Shown here piece after piece: positions 55,262-64,000 of a DNA stretch of 64,000 bases. The position numbers were made by a program, and so were the translations under genes. Numbering within the stretch: the stretch's first letter is position 1; each line of letters starts with the position of its first letter. The DNA is from Symbiodinium sp. CCMP2592 (Eukaryota > Sar > Dinophyceae > Suessiales > Symbiodiniaceae), in NCBI GenBank assembly GCA_905221615.1, contig CAJNDT010003257.1:186001-250000 (forward strand), written 5' to 3'. The notes under the pieces were generated by a model. The model was not told where the DNA came from and ran no database searches. It saw nothing but the letters and a program-made list of their open reading frames with translations.

Positions 55262-55544
55262 CCGTTCAACACCGCGCTCATTATGGACTCGAGGATGTGC
55301 TCGGCAAGATGAGCTGCGACACTGCTGGGGATTCAGAATGCAGGCTTAAGGTCTTCCTTTAGGGAGCAAATCTTGCCCGGCTCCGACTTCTTTTATTGTG
55401 GCTCCATGAACTGCTCATTGCCCAAGTTCACAGTGATGCTCCGCTGGGCCTTGTTTGGGCGGCAGTTGACGCTGCGGTCACAGGTTCTGCTTTCCATGGA
55501 AAGGCAGGCCTTTGCGAGCCTGCAAGTGGACCGGGGCAGCAGTT

Positions 55545-56523
55545 CCTGACTCGTGAGCTCGAATGGACGTGTGAGGTCATCCATTGGGGTGGTGAGCCAG
55601 GAAGGCTTTGCACTCCAGCGGATATCGCCGCATGCAAATCACCGGGCGTGTTTTCTGTGTCCTTCGACTTGTTGCGGCTGCTTTTCTCGGACTGCCACCA
55701 ACTGAGCCACCATGTATGGAAGCTGCAGTATGCGACACCACTTGAGAATGTCAAGCATTCCTGGCTTAGCGCTCGTCAGCACCCGTTTTGCGGCAGAGCA
55801 GTTGCATGGCGAGAATGTGGACATTCTTCGTGGTCGCATTGTCGCTGAACGCAGTTGTTTTAACTTTGGGCATAAGCCGAAAATATGCGAAGCGAGTCAC
55901 AGCAGTGGCATTCGGTATCAGATCAGGCATGTGGGCACTCGCCCTCGGAGACTACTGTTGATGAGATCTGGAAGCCTGCAAGACATGCCGGCGAAGACAT
56001 TGACATTCCTGATCTCAGCGGCAGCGTTTCCGGAACAGTTCTGTCAGTGTTTGGATCTCGCAAAGTTGTTTCGAATGGCTATGCAGTCGAAGGGGTTACC
56101 ATGTCGCGAGGAAGGCAGGTCGGGATTACACGTTTCGCCTTTGGGTTGCAGGGACTTTTCTGAGTCCACCAGCCTCGCTTCACATGCAAGTCAACCCGTG
56201 GAAACAATTGGGCGGAGAACTTGGATTATGCCACACCATCGCAGAACGCGAGGCGTTATTTGGCACAGAGGAAAGACGTAGAGAGCAAGGCGACCCAGGC
56301 CAAACACGTGCAGGTTCAACACATCGTGTCTGACAGCGCCTGGCTGGATTGCCGCTCCATGAAGGAGGCCGCAGCTCACACTCGATGCACCTCGATCTCG
56401 TGTCTTTGCAACTGGCTCCAAACCAGCGGCCGTGGTGTAGCTTGGCAATTTCGCTACACAGTTGAAGAAGCCGTTTCAGATGAAGAGTGGCATCCCGTGG
56501 TATTGGATGGCGCTCGCAAGGGC
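55545..56523 (+). pseudogene. HNH-5: decayed double NUMOD4-HNH gene
   Basis: Pieces in several frames rebuild the HNH family order: VSSNGRVRSSIG near 55553, a NUMOD4/HNH join ending LVAAAFLG where the usual VHR reads VLR (His lost), LQYATPLENVKHSWL, then a second NUMOD4 remnant (DEIWKPARHAGEDIDIPDL). Next is a second HNH core from which the N-H-x-D part is deleted, leaving NNWAENLDYATPSQNARR, and finally WQFRY and DEEWHPVVLDGARKG. Several frameshifts and the loss of both catalytic histidine motifs mark it as a pseudogene. It directly follows HNH-4 in the same intron and may be an older resident or a tandem partner. Confidence 0.75.
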
Positions 56524-56889
56524 TGAAGCTGCAATCACCATGTGAAAATGATGCCCGGTGCCTGTCAGAAGATTCAGTCGTATGCTGCTGTTGGTTTGCA
56601 GTTGATCTCGTTTGTTTTCGTAGAACCTGGTCGATCACGCACGGGTAGAGGAAGGAGAGGCAGGCTGCAAACCGATTACAACCTGCTCGGATGAGCCATG
56701 TTTCACAGAAAAGCTCCGCCTATACACAACACGTCCATTATAGAAGCCATGCCCAGTAGCGAGACTAACCGATGTAGACGTGTGTCTGGCAGTTGTGGTT
56801 AAGGCGAAGACGAGGAGATCGAACATATCGAACCAGGGAGAGTGAGACGCGTCGAGAGTGTCGTGCTCGTACGCCGCACGTGTTGCCAG

Positions 56890-56933
56890 GCGCTGACGTA
56901 TTCGAAGGTATGAAGCACTGGGCCAGTAAAGCT
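56890..56933 (+). CDS. Copy B exon 9
   Basis: GCCAG|G acceptor, phase 2, encodes ADVFEGMKHWASKA with the split glycine restored (GCA G|GC). The 3' end is approximate. Confidence 0.65.
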
Positions 56934-57082
56934 CAGGGCTGAGATTTTTCTGCATGCGGCAGTTGCAGCGTTTGAGTGCGCCATACAGGACACGAATCCG
57001 TTAACTTGAAGTGATCCTCCATCCCCGGTTGAGGCAAGAGGGCGTAGCAAGGTATCCGACTGACTTTTGCCAAGATACCTAG

Positions 57083-57157
57083 GCCCGCGCTTGTCTTCAG
57101 CCTGGAGACACCTGTGATGAGCTCCTCCTTTTCACTCGAGAGGCTCCGTCACGCACA
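57083..57157 (+). CDS. Copy B exon 10
   Basis: CCTAG|G acceptor, encodes ARACLQPGDTCDELLLFTRE and a tail. The closest GT donor is one base beyond the in-phase end, so there may be a 1-nt frameshift here. Confidence 0.6.
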
Positions 57158-57418
57158 GGTATCTTTTGCACTCAGCGTTTCCTCTGCGCACAGTTGCCCG
57201 ATCCGGAACATCATCTACAGGGCACGACGTAAGGAGCTAGAAATCGAGACGCAGACACAGTCTTACACTTGTCTTATCTTCGCATTGCTTGGATTGATGT
57301 AGCAGGGAGATTCAAGAACGAGAATCGTCTGAAATCTGGTGCCTACAATCCTGCCATGCAATCGGTTTAGGCTTAGGGTTCAGGGCCCGGACAGGCTCTA
57401 ACCCTCTGCTAAAGCCAG

Positions 57419-57454
57419 GACTGGTCGCACGAGCGCCTAGCAGCTGGAATGCAG
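57419..57454 (+). CDS. Copy B exon 11
   Basis: 36 nt, GCCAG|G acceptor, GCAG|GT donor. Encodes DWSHERLAAGMQ. Confidence 0.6.
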
Positions 57455-57817
57455 GTTCCTTGCACATTGCTTGAAGGGCCGTGCTTCTGCAAGCAACAGA
57501 CTGTGTCGGAGTTGCAAGGCATAAGTTGGTAGGCAAGACAGTGCAAGGAGTACTTGTATCGGCACCCCGCTTGGTCACTCGTGATGGATGTGCAACCCCG
57601 AACTGGACAGATACAAGTCTGGCTTTCCGTGGCACTCCATCACTCGGCAGGTAATCGGCGATGCACCATGCCATGCCCGATGCCCAGCTGCACTGTTGCT
57701 GTTGGGCTTTCATGAGGAGACTTTCAGCAACGCTAGTACCTTCATTGAAGAAGAAGTGCGAGCCGGTGTGAGCCTCGCGTGGTACATTTTGTGACTTGTA
57801 TATGCCTTTGCATGCAG

Positions 57818-57868
57818 GTCTCGGTCATCCCTATGCCGGATCACTTGCTCTCTGTGTCCAGCCAGCAG
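57818..57868 (+). CDS. Copy B exon 12
   Basis: 51 nt, TGCAG|G acceptor, CAG|GC donor. Encodes VSVIPMPDHLLSVSSQQ. Confidence 0.7.
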
Positions 57869-58437
57869 GCCGTGGAAGCAGTCAGAGTTTGGGTCACTCG
57901 GAAACCTGGGAGCACTGAGTTTTGGCGCAGCAGGGTCAGTCAACATGGGTGGAATACGCTACCAAAGGCTCGAAGTATTTATGGCCCAACGAGAGGGATA
58001 AGAGTATACTGTTTCGCCAGTTACGGTGAGGAGTTGAAGTGAAGGCTGCGTGTTGGGCAAGCTCGATATTGTCGCCCGACGTGGAGGGAGATAGGCATTG
58101 TAAGCTCAAGCCAGCAGCTCTCATCGTCACCACATCGAGCCGGAATGTTGTTTCTGATGTCGGTACGGGCACGTTCCGAATTTTCCCAGGCAGCTGATTC
58201 TGCTACAGTCTGCCGGACTTCAATTCTCTGATAAGTCCTGGCAGATCTTTTGGTGGAGGGCATGGGGGTTGCAGCACTTGCTTGCGCCATCTCCTGAACA
58301 GAAGCTATGGAAGTCCGTGCAAGCAGCAGCCTAGGGTTCCCACCTGGCCGACTCAGCCAAGTTGTGAGGTATGATTCCGTGACTGCACTCTACTGTATGA
58401 GAATCCGAAGCTCATCTTTCCTGCCTTGACGCCACAG

Positions 58438-58480
58438 GCCCGTGCTGCTCTGGTCCGTGATAGAGCCGGAGAGAAATCTG
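58438..58480 (+). CDS. Copy B exon 13
   Basis: 43 nt, CACAG|G acceptor, GA donor (TCTG|GACC). Encodes ARAALVRDRAGEKS. Confidence 0.6.
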
Positions 58481-58723
58481 GACCACGTCCAGCTTCATCT
58501 GATGGTTTTGGGTTCAGGGTTGGAGCTGGGGATACAATAGATCGGGGTTCGGCATGCTGTAGCTGGAGAATGGTACACAGGTAGTGCTGCTGGTTCTGTA
58601 GCTGTGCCAATCACCCACGGAGAAGCGGCATCCTTCCACTTGAGCGGTCATCAACCCATCCAGCCTCGATTTCTGATTCCTACACGTCTCCCCAAACAAG
58701 CAGAAGAAACCGGAGCTGTGCAG

Positions 58724-58765
58724 GAGAGCTGAGCGTGATACCACCCCGCGTCGCTGAGCACCTGG
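58724..58765 (+). CDS. Copy B exon 14
   Basis: 42 nt, GTGCAG|G acceptor, GC donor. Encodes ELSVIPPRVAEHL. Confidence 0.65.
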
Positions 58766-58913
58766 GCAGCAGAATCTTTTCTCACATTCATGCTCGCAGA
58801 TTGTCGGCCCATCTTTCGTCCAAGATTAACTCCAGCAAGCCGCATCTCGTCAAAGTATGTGACTGACCGAGTACTAGCTACTGGTTCTGCATCTTGAGTT
58901 CCTGGAGACCGAG

Positions 58914-58943
58914 GTTTTGCTTGTCCAGAGAGGACGTGTGCAG
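58914..58943 (+). CDS. Copy B exon 15
   Basis: 30 nt, GAG|G acceptor, GA donor. Identical to copy A over its length. Encodes FACPERTCA. Confidence 0.5.
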
Positions 58944-59423
58944 GACACCGGGGAACAGGTTGCGACCCCAACAGTCCAATCCGAAAACTCAGTGTGTTTC
59001 TCGTTGCTATTAACCTGCAACCGGAAGAGAAGTGCCATGTAGTCAAGGCCTAGCGCTTCAGCATGCACTGCAGTCACACGATGCAGTTTAGACTACAGTA
59101 TAGCACCCGGCCAAGAGCATACGCTCTCAAAGTACAGAGGTTTACGAAGAAGACGAAGAAGAAGCCCAGAAGACAATCACTAAGACTAAGAAGATTGAAG
59201 AATACAAGACGAAGGAAAAGAAGACTAAACCCAACCCTAAACCCTGGCTTGTCCCAATGTGAGTGCTGAAGCCCTAGCCCGTAAGCCGTCGTGTCTTCGT
59301 GGAGTTGCTTTGCGACTTTGCATACTCCGCTGCCCTGCAGCCAACGTGCTGCCCTTCCGACCCCCGAACCACCCTCGCCTGCAATATCCGAGTTGCGAGA
59401 GCGCAAGCCGTCGTGTCGGGCAG

Positions 59424-59596
59424 GATCTACGCACAGCAGGTCACGCACTGAGCAGCGGGCGGATCCCGGGAGTGCCAGTGAGCTGAGGGTTTACCGCAAA
59501 AGGTCTACAGTAAGGGTTACGATAAGCTACCGCAAGATACTAGAAGGATTATGTGCTAATGAATTTTGCGGGTTGCTATGTTTGGGGATGTCGTAG
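59424..59596 (+). CDS. Copy B exon 16 (3' end)
   Basis: GGGCAG|G acceptor. Encodes GSTHSRSRTEQRADPGSAS and continues to a stop at 59594. Only the first ~10 codons resemble copy A, so the end is tentative. Confidence 0.4.
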
Positions 59597-61297
59597 GCTC
59601 TACGGGGTTGGCTCTTCTGGCTCATCCGGCTACAGTCAGAGACCCGGATGCCAAAATCAAGGGCTCCGTAGTGCTTGGCTTGGCTTGGTTTGTTTCTAGG
59701 GCGGAGGCTTCCACAGCCCCGTTCAAGCTTCAAACCTCAACAGCCTGAAATTGTTTGACCGCGAGGGCTGAAATCGCATTTTGTCCAAAAGGCCGAATCT
59801 TGGCTTGGCCACGGGGTTTGCTTTCTTCCTGACTGCACGAGGGAGCGTACATCAAGGGAATCATGCTTAGGCTGCTTGCACTGGCATTGCTCCCAGTAAG
59901 CTTGCGGATGACGTGCGTCACGTTCGATGTCCGCATATGCCAACGTGCAGGCGGTAAAAACATGTCTTGTGAGCCCCGGCAAGATCCCACAGCGGGTACA
60001 TGCAAGAGTGTCGAAGGTGGTGGCATCACCCATTGCATTTTAGCTTTCTACACAGACATAAAGAAAGATAACATTCTGGGCATGCATTTACCTGCGTACT
60101 TACGTATGTATGTATCTAAGTATGTTTTTAGGCATGCTGCTCATAATTTCCCAGTGAGGGTCGTAGGTCCAAAGGACGTAGAAGCCGAAAGGGATCTCGC
60201 CGGGGACCAAGGAGCCTGCAGTCTCTTCCCTGCAAACCTGACATGGGTCGCTGCGTGGGTTACACTTGAGATTCCCATTATAGGCACCCCAAGAAGAGGC
60301 TTTTGGAAGTCGATGTCTAATGTGCCAGGAGCAGTCAGGCCTTGGAAAAGCTTGACTAAGTTGCTATGCTGTTGACTTCTTGTGCCGGGGAGCCCGGGTC
60401 CAGCTACACTAGTTGTAACAGCTGCCACAGCTACTATGGATAGGGTTTAGGGTTTAGGGTTAACTTAATTCTGATCCAGAAGCCAGCGCAGCTGCAGGCC
60501 GAGGTCCACGCATGGGCCTCGCTCATACTGTCAAACGTGACCAGAACCGAAAATGGAGCCGCATTCTCCTTTCTTGTTGTTGGCCTTTGTGCGTATATGT
60601 ACATACAAGCATATGTATGCATGCATGCAGCTATGCGTCTCTCTCTCTCTCTCTGTGCACGTCTGTATTTACACATCTTTGCCTATACACATCCATATCA
60701 TGCGCGCGTGTGCGCATGTTGATATCTCTCTTGGACATATCGCATGTTCAACTTTGTTACAACACCTGAGTTCTTCCATCTGGGTTCATGAAAGCAGCCA
60801 CCCAGCCTTGAGCTTTGGGTAGTGCGGGCGGCCGGTGGCGTTGGCCCCAAAAGGGCCAGCGTACGCCAGGGATCGCCAGGGGCGGTAAAGGTGATACCGC
60901 TTCTGAAGCCGAGGGCCGCAACCCCGACGGTTTCATCAGAGATTCCATAAAGTTGAGGACCATACCCGCTGAGCCAAACAGCGCCCGGCTCCAGAAGAAT
61001 TTTGGCCTTTGTTGATTGCAAGTGCCCATCACTCTTGCCGTCCCCGGTCGGCCGGCTGTACCGTCCTTCAATTTTGCCGCGCCGGCGCGGCTATAACGGG
61101 TCGGAGGGCGTGTGAGCTGCGTGTGCCTCATATCGCGGGGATTGCCCATTGAGCTCTAGCAACCCATTCCTCGATCGCGAGCTTCGTCGTATTCCGTCGT
61201 TGTTTTAAGGCACTACGGATCAAGTACTGCTTACAGGCCTAGCTAGAGCCCTGCCAGAAGAAAATCGCAACAGGATACCTGTTTGCTGAGTCTTCTG
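59597..61297. other. No gene recognised; telomere-like and CT-rich patches
   Basis: Contains GGGTTTAGGGTTTAGGGTTA at 60444-60463 (two exact TTTAGGG units), a (CT)n patch near 60637-60654, and short frames without motifs. Confidence 0.4.
60444..60463 (+). repeat. Interstitial TTTAGGG telomere-like repeat
   Basis: Two perfect TTTAGGG units plus flanking partial units. Confidence 0.75.
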
Positions 61298-61407
61298 CTT
61301 GGAGGTTCATGGGTAGTTACAAGTGGGGTTATAAGTCCCCTAATATGGCTTATAAGTGCAGTTACCCTACTTATACCACCAGGCATAACTGCCCATGAAC
61401 CTCCAAG
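61298..61407. mobile_element. 110 bp MITE-like hairpin element
   Basis: The termini CTTGGAGGTTCATGGGTAGT (from 61298) and its complement ending CCATGAACCTCCAAG at 61407 form a ~22-bp inverted repeat with one mismatch. The interior carries GGTTATAAGTCCCCTAATATG. It is the same architectural class as the other small hairpins. Confidence 0.7.
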
Positions 61408-61574
61408 TGCTCCATCCGAGCGTAAGCGCCCATGCTCGAAGTTACTCTCCGAGGCATGTTTCTCTGTAGAGTGACCCTTGCCAGGAGGCATCTTTACAGT
61501 CCGGGCCCCAAACAACCATAATAAGAACCATAATAGTAACTAAACTAATAACAAAAATGAGGAACATACAGGAC

Positions 61575-61667
<93 letters not shown>
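61575..61667 (+). repeat. (AGT)n microsatellite immediately 5' of the LINE
   Basis: About 31 perfect AGT units ending where the LINE leader begins. Confidence 0.97.
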
Positions 61668-61668
<1 letters not shown>

Positions 61669-61901
61669 AATGGCTACGGCTCAAGAGGAAAGTTTGGGCT
61701 CGAGCCTCTACTGACTTTGCTACACCGTGTCGTTCTGGAGACTGATCGCAACAAGGAGACCGGGTCGTCCCTCCTACCATTCTCTCCATCGTCCTCCCCT
61801 TCCTCTCTTTTCCTCCTGCACTGTCCTTCCTTGCACTGTCTGCTTCCTTGCCTTGCGCACTGCCTGTTTCCTTTCCTTGCACTGTCTGTCCTTGCCTTGC
61901 C

Positions 61902-63371
61902 ATGCCTCGAACGGAAACCGCTGATGCTAAAGAAAGAGGACGGGGGAGAGAGAGGAGTCGTGGGAATCGAGGAGAGGATAGGGCTGAGCGAGTTAACGAG
62001 CGGACTCAACTACCCAGGGTAGGACCCACAGTCGGAAGCCACCATAACATTTTGGAGCATGGCCCCACGACTGAAGCCGCGAGGCCTCCTAGTTCTGACC
62101 CCGGAGCCCGAAGATCTCCCGACAACAAGAAAATCAAGCTTGAACCGAAAGAGCAAGCCGACACCCAACCCGACTCAGAGATGCCCGATCAAGCGACCGT
62201 GGTCCATCCTTTTCTCAGGCTTGACCACAGCTCGGTCTTCCGACCCCATGAAACGTTTGATCTCACTTCAGGTGACGACGACGAGCTCAACACAAGCAGG
62301 TCCCCTGAGTTACCAGGTCAGGGAGGAGGCGCTGCATCTAACCCGGAACCCACCAGGCCTTTTGCAGCACTTACGGAGCAGGTGCCCCCACCACCGGCAT
62401 GGATCCAGGACATTGTTGAGAGCTTAAAAGGGCTACACATGAAGAGCGATCAAACTCACCGCTATTGCCTTGACCTTGGGGCCACCGTAGGACAACACGA
62501 TGTCAGGCTTGAGGCTCTGGAAAGCACGACGAAGACACACACGGAACAGCACGAAGCCACAGATGCCAGGATCTCCGCCCTCGAGAAAGTTGTAGGGGAC
62601 CTTGAAAGAAAGGCCAGATCGCTTACCCCCCCACGGGGGGGTGCCGACACACCACGAGGCTCCAGAGCAGGCAACATCAGCCCTCGCAGCCCCCGCGGGG
62701 GAGGCCCTCCATTGGACGTTTTTCGTGACCCGGCTCAGGACCTAGGTTTGGTTATTCGGGGATGGACCGACGCGAGGGTGACCGAAGCGGAAAGAGAGGT
62801 TCAGAACTTGTTCACCGAAGCAGGCTTCCAAGGGGCGATTCTTGATTTTTCAGGACCCTCGGGGCGCACTAATTTCTTGAGAATTTCGCTTGACTTTCAA
62901 GGCTTGGGCATCACGGAACTTGGTAAGAAACGAGTGTACCAAACCCAGAATGTGAACAAGCTCAAAGCCCTTAAAGCCAGGAGTGGCATTGTAGGACAAG
63001 AAGATGCCAACTTGTGGGTCCAGCGTGACCGCTCAGTGGAAGAACGACTTCGCATCCGAGCTATCGTACTGGCCAAAAACTTCTACAACGCCCTGCCTCT
63101 GAAGGATGATAAGCAAACCAGGTGGCCTGACCCGGAAATAGTGTGGCGAGGCCAGCTGTTTGTTGGGCAGGTTCGAACCCTTAAGAACATGGACGACGGC
63201 CATGAACCTGCAGCCTATGACCAAATCATAGAAGATGTAAAGGGCAACCATACTGTATGGTTCCTCTGTGCCGAATCGTACGCCAAGATCACGGGACGCG
63301 ACAAGGAGTCCCTTCAGCAGATGTGGCAGGACTTTCGACCGAGTGCTACACCCATGGGGGCCCGCGCTTGA
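61902..63371 (+). CDS. LINE ORF1 protein (coiled coil, RRM-like region)
   Basis: 489 codons from the ATG at 61902 (CCATGCC); the frame is open upstream to a TTG at 61848. The N-terminus is basic (ERGRGRERSRGNRG), then disordered and acidic/proline-rich. A coiled-coil segment spans about residues 165-240 (DVRLEALESTTK, DARISALEKVVGDLERK). A Pro/Arg/Gly linker precedes an RRM-like region at about 282-332 (LGLVIRGWTDARVTEAERE, NFLRISLDF), and a C-terminal basic domain follows at about 364-432 (RDRSVEERLRIRAIVLAKNF). This order resembles L1-type ORF1 RNA chaperones that bind element RNA; the match is architectural. It ends in UGA, followed in the same frame by ORF2. Confidence 0.8.
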   Translation: MPRTETADAKERGRGRERSRGNRGEDRAERVNERTQLPRVGPTVGSHHNILEHGPTTEAARPPSSDPGARRSPDNKKIKLEPKEQADTQPDSEMPDQATVVHPFLRLDHSSVFRPHETFDLTSGDDDELNTSRSPELPGQGGGAASNPEPTRPFAALTEQVPPPPAWIQDIVESLKGLHMKSDQTHRYCLDLGATVGQHDVRLEALESTTKTHTEQHEATDARISALEKVVGDLERKARSLTPPRGGADTPRGSRAGNISPRSPRGGGPPLDVFRDPAQDLGLVIRGWTDARVTEAEREVQNLFTEAGFQGAILDFSGPSGRTNFLRISLDFQGLGITELGKKRVYQTQNVNKLKALKARSGIVGQEDANLWVQRDRSVEERLRIRAIVLAKNFYNALPLKDDKQTRWPDPEIVWRGQLFVGQVRTLKNMDDGHEPAAYDQIIEDVKGNHTVWFLCAESYAKITGRDKESLQQMWQDFRPSATPMGARA

Positions 63372-64000
63372 CAAACCGCAGCGACGCGAAGGACGGGAGG
63401 ACGAGCAGACCTGCATGCTATTTCTTGGAATTTGAGGGGTAAAAGTCTTGAGGATGTTGCCCGCACTTGGGATGTTCTTGGTTTTCAGGGATCCCATGTA
63501 ATTGGCTTGCAAGAGGTGGGATCGCTTCCGCAGCCATGCACCACACACGACACTGTACTACACTACGAACTCAAACTAGCCGGACAATCCTACACCTTCT
63601 TCTTTTGTGATCCCTCGCACTCGTGGAGAGGGGCTGCCTTAGGCATCCCCACTAGCTGGCTTGGCCAAGTCGAGAAGACGAAATCCTTTTGCACTGGTCT
63701 AGGAGTGATGCTCCGTGACCAAGGCACCCGTAAATTTTTTGCGACTGCCCACATGCCCCACTCGTTCCGCAAGGACCACATGCCCGTTTGGCAGCAACAG
63801 ACCGAAGAACTTTTGCAGTTTTGTGAGAATCGGAGATATCACGACACCATTTGTTTGTGCTGTGATCTTAATTATGATATCTTGGATATCGTTAACGTCG
63901 ATGAGCGAGGCGTACCTCTGGGACAGCTCCTGAGGACGCTGAACCTCGAACACACGCGGCCTTTAGAGCCGACATGGCGAAACACCACAGGTTCCGCTTC
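63372..64000 (+). CDS. LINE ORF2, N-terminal APE-like endonuclease domain (partial)
   Basis: Open in the ORF1 frame directly after its UGA and to the window end (209 codons). Homology starts at LHAISWNLRG (63411), followed by IGLQEV (catalytic Glu), GAALGIPTSW, ATAHMPHS, LCCDLNYD (the usual GDFN position) and EPTWRN. Together these define the apurinic/apyrimidinic-endonuclease-like domain that nicks target DNA for target-primed reverse transcription. No ATG precedes this domain in frame; the first is at 63709, inside it. Translation therefore probably needs UGA readthrough, reinitiation or a non-AUG start, unless the stop is a mutation in this copy. Confidence 0.8.

Larger units (their letters stand above)
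52747..56889 (+). other. Copy B intron 8, containing HNH-4 and broken HNH-5
   Basis: 4,143 bp, GC donor, GCCAG|G acceptor. It carries two HNH-type genes head to tail. The equivalent copy A intron (2,778 bp) has one. Confidence 0.65.
49714..59596 (+). other. Gene span: NMNAT-like nucleotidyltransferase, copy B
   Basis: The tandem paralogue of copy A, with the same exon order, lengths, splice phases and AG|G acceptors. Exon 5 is open throughout here and gives VFFNGAFSPPTPSAKHLR, then CAHAHIAETICKDPKAG. Later exons give ALWLDPEPAKPG, FQNETME, ARIEMCEL, GADVFEGMKHW, ELLLFTRE, SVSSQQAR and IPPRVAEHL. The nucleotide-binding motif has two extra residues between Thr and His compared with the usual TxxH, which leaves activity open. 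Exon 10 ends one base out of phase with its best GT donor (ACAG|GT versus AAG|GT in A). Intron 6 is short and empty; intron 8 carries one intact and one broken HNH gene. Role inferred: NAD biosynthesis or a divergent nucleotidyltransferase. Confidence 0.6.
61668..64000 (+). mobile_element. LINE-type non-LTR retrotransposon, 5' part (runs off the window)
   Basis: A ~230-bp pyrimidine-rich leader with repeated CCTTGCACTGTCTG-like words, then ORF1 and the start of ORF2 with an APE-type endonuclease. Reverse transcriptase and the 3' tail lie beyond the window. The open frames suggest a young copy. The exact 5' end is inferred from the end of the (AGT)n tract. Confidence 0.85.

Overview
The window reads as nuclear DNA of a dinoflagellate, most likely a Suessiales/Symbiodiniaceae-type genome. 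The evidence is gene-poor sequence full of microsatellites, interstitial TTTAGGG-type telomere-like blocks, foldback elements, retroelement debris of a kind I recognise from Symbiodiniaceae proteins, and reconstructed introns whose acceptors are nearly all AG|G while donors include GT, GC and GA. The taxon is an inference. No bacterial operon structure is present.

Layout. 1-17.8 kb is repeat-rich and nearly gene-free. It holds an (ACT)n tract, a near-perfect 0.7 kb inverted repeat, two decayed reverse-transcriptase-type retroelement relics, a G-rich minisatellite flanking a 0.4 kb palindrome, a 9-bp minisatellite and several ~100 bp hairpin elements. At 17,790-19,445 lies one clear intronless gene, a pepsin-family aspartic protease with an unusual insert between its C-lobe segments that resembles an NHR/SPRY domain. 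At 20.5-24.5 kb there is a ~140 bp-period satellite.

24.5-37.8 kb is mostly uninterpreted. It contains a few putative exons of an unidentified helical protein (gene C), with a 393-codon NUMOD4/HNH endonuclease-like ORF between two of them. From 37.8 to 59.6 kb there are two tandem copies (A and B, ~12 kb apart) of a gene of about 16 exons. I reconstructed most exons by comparing the copies: exon lengths, splice phases and synonymous changes agree. The joined product resembles nicotinamide/nicotinate mononucleotide adenylyltransferase (NMNAT). Its introns carry further double NUMOD4-HNH ORFs, all in sense orientation: one in intron 6 of A only, one in intron 8 of A, and one intact plus one broken in intron 8 of B.

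The window ends with the 5' part of a LINE-type retrotransposon just after an (AGT)n tract. ORF1 (coiled coil plus RRM-like region) and an APE-type endonuclease ORF2 lie in the same frame, separated by a single UGA.

The most interesting system is the family of double-HNH, homing-endonuclease-like ORFs inside spliceosomal-type introns. They differ in presence between paralogous introns and occur in two unrelated host genes. Exon limits and functions are sequence reading only; no database search or RNA evidence was available.
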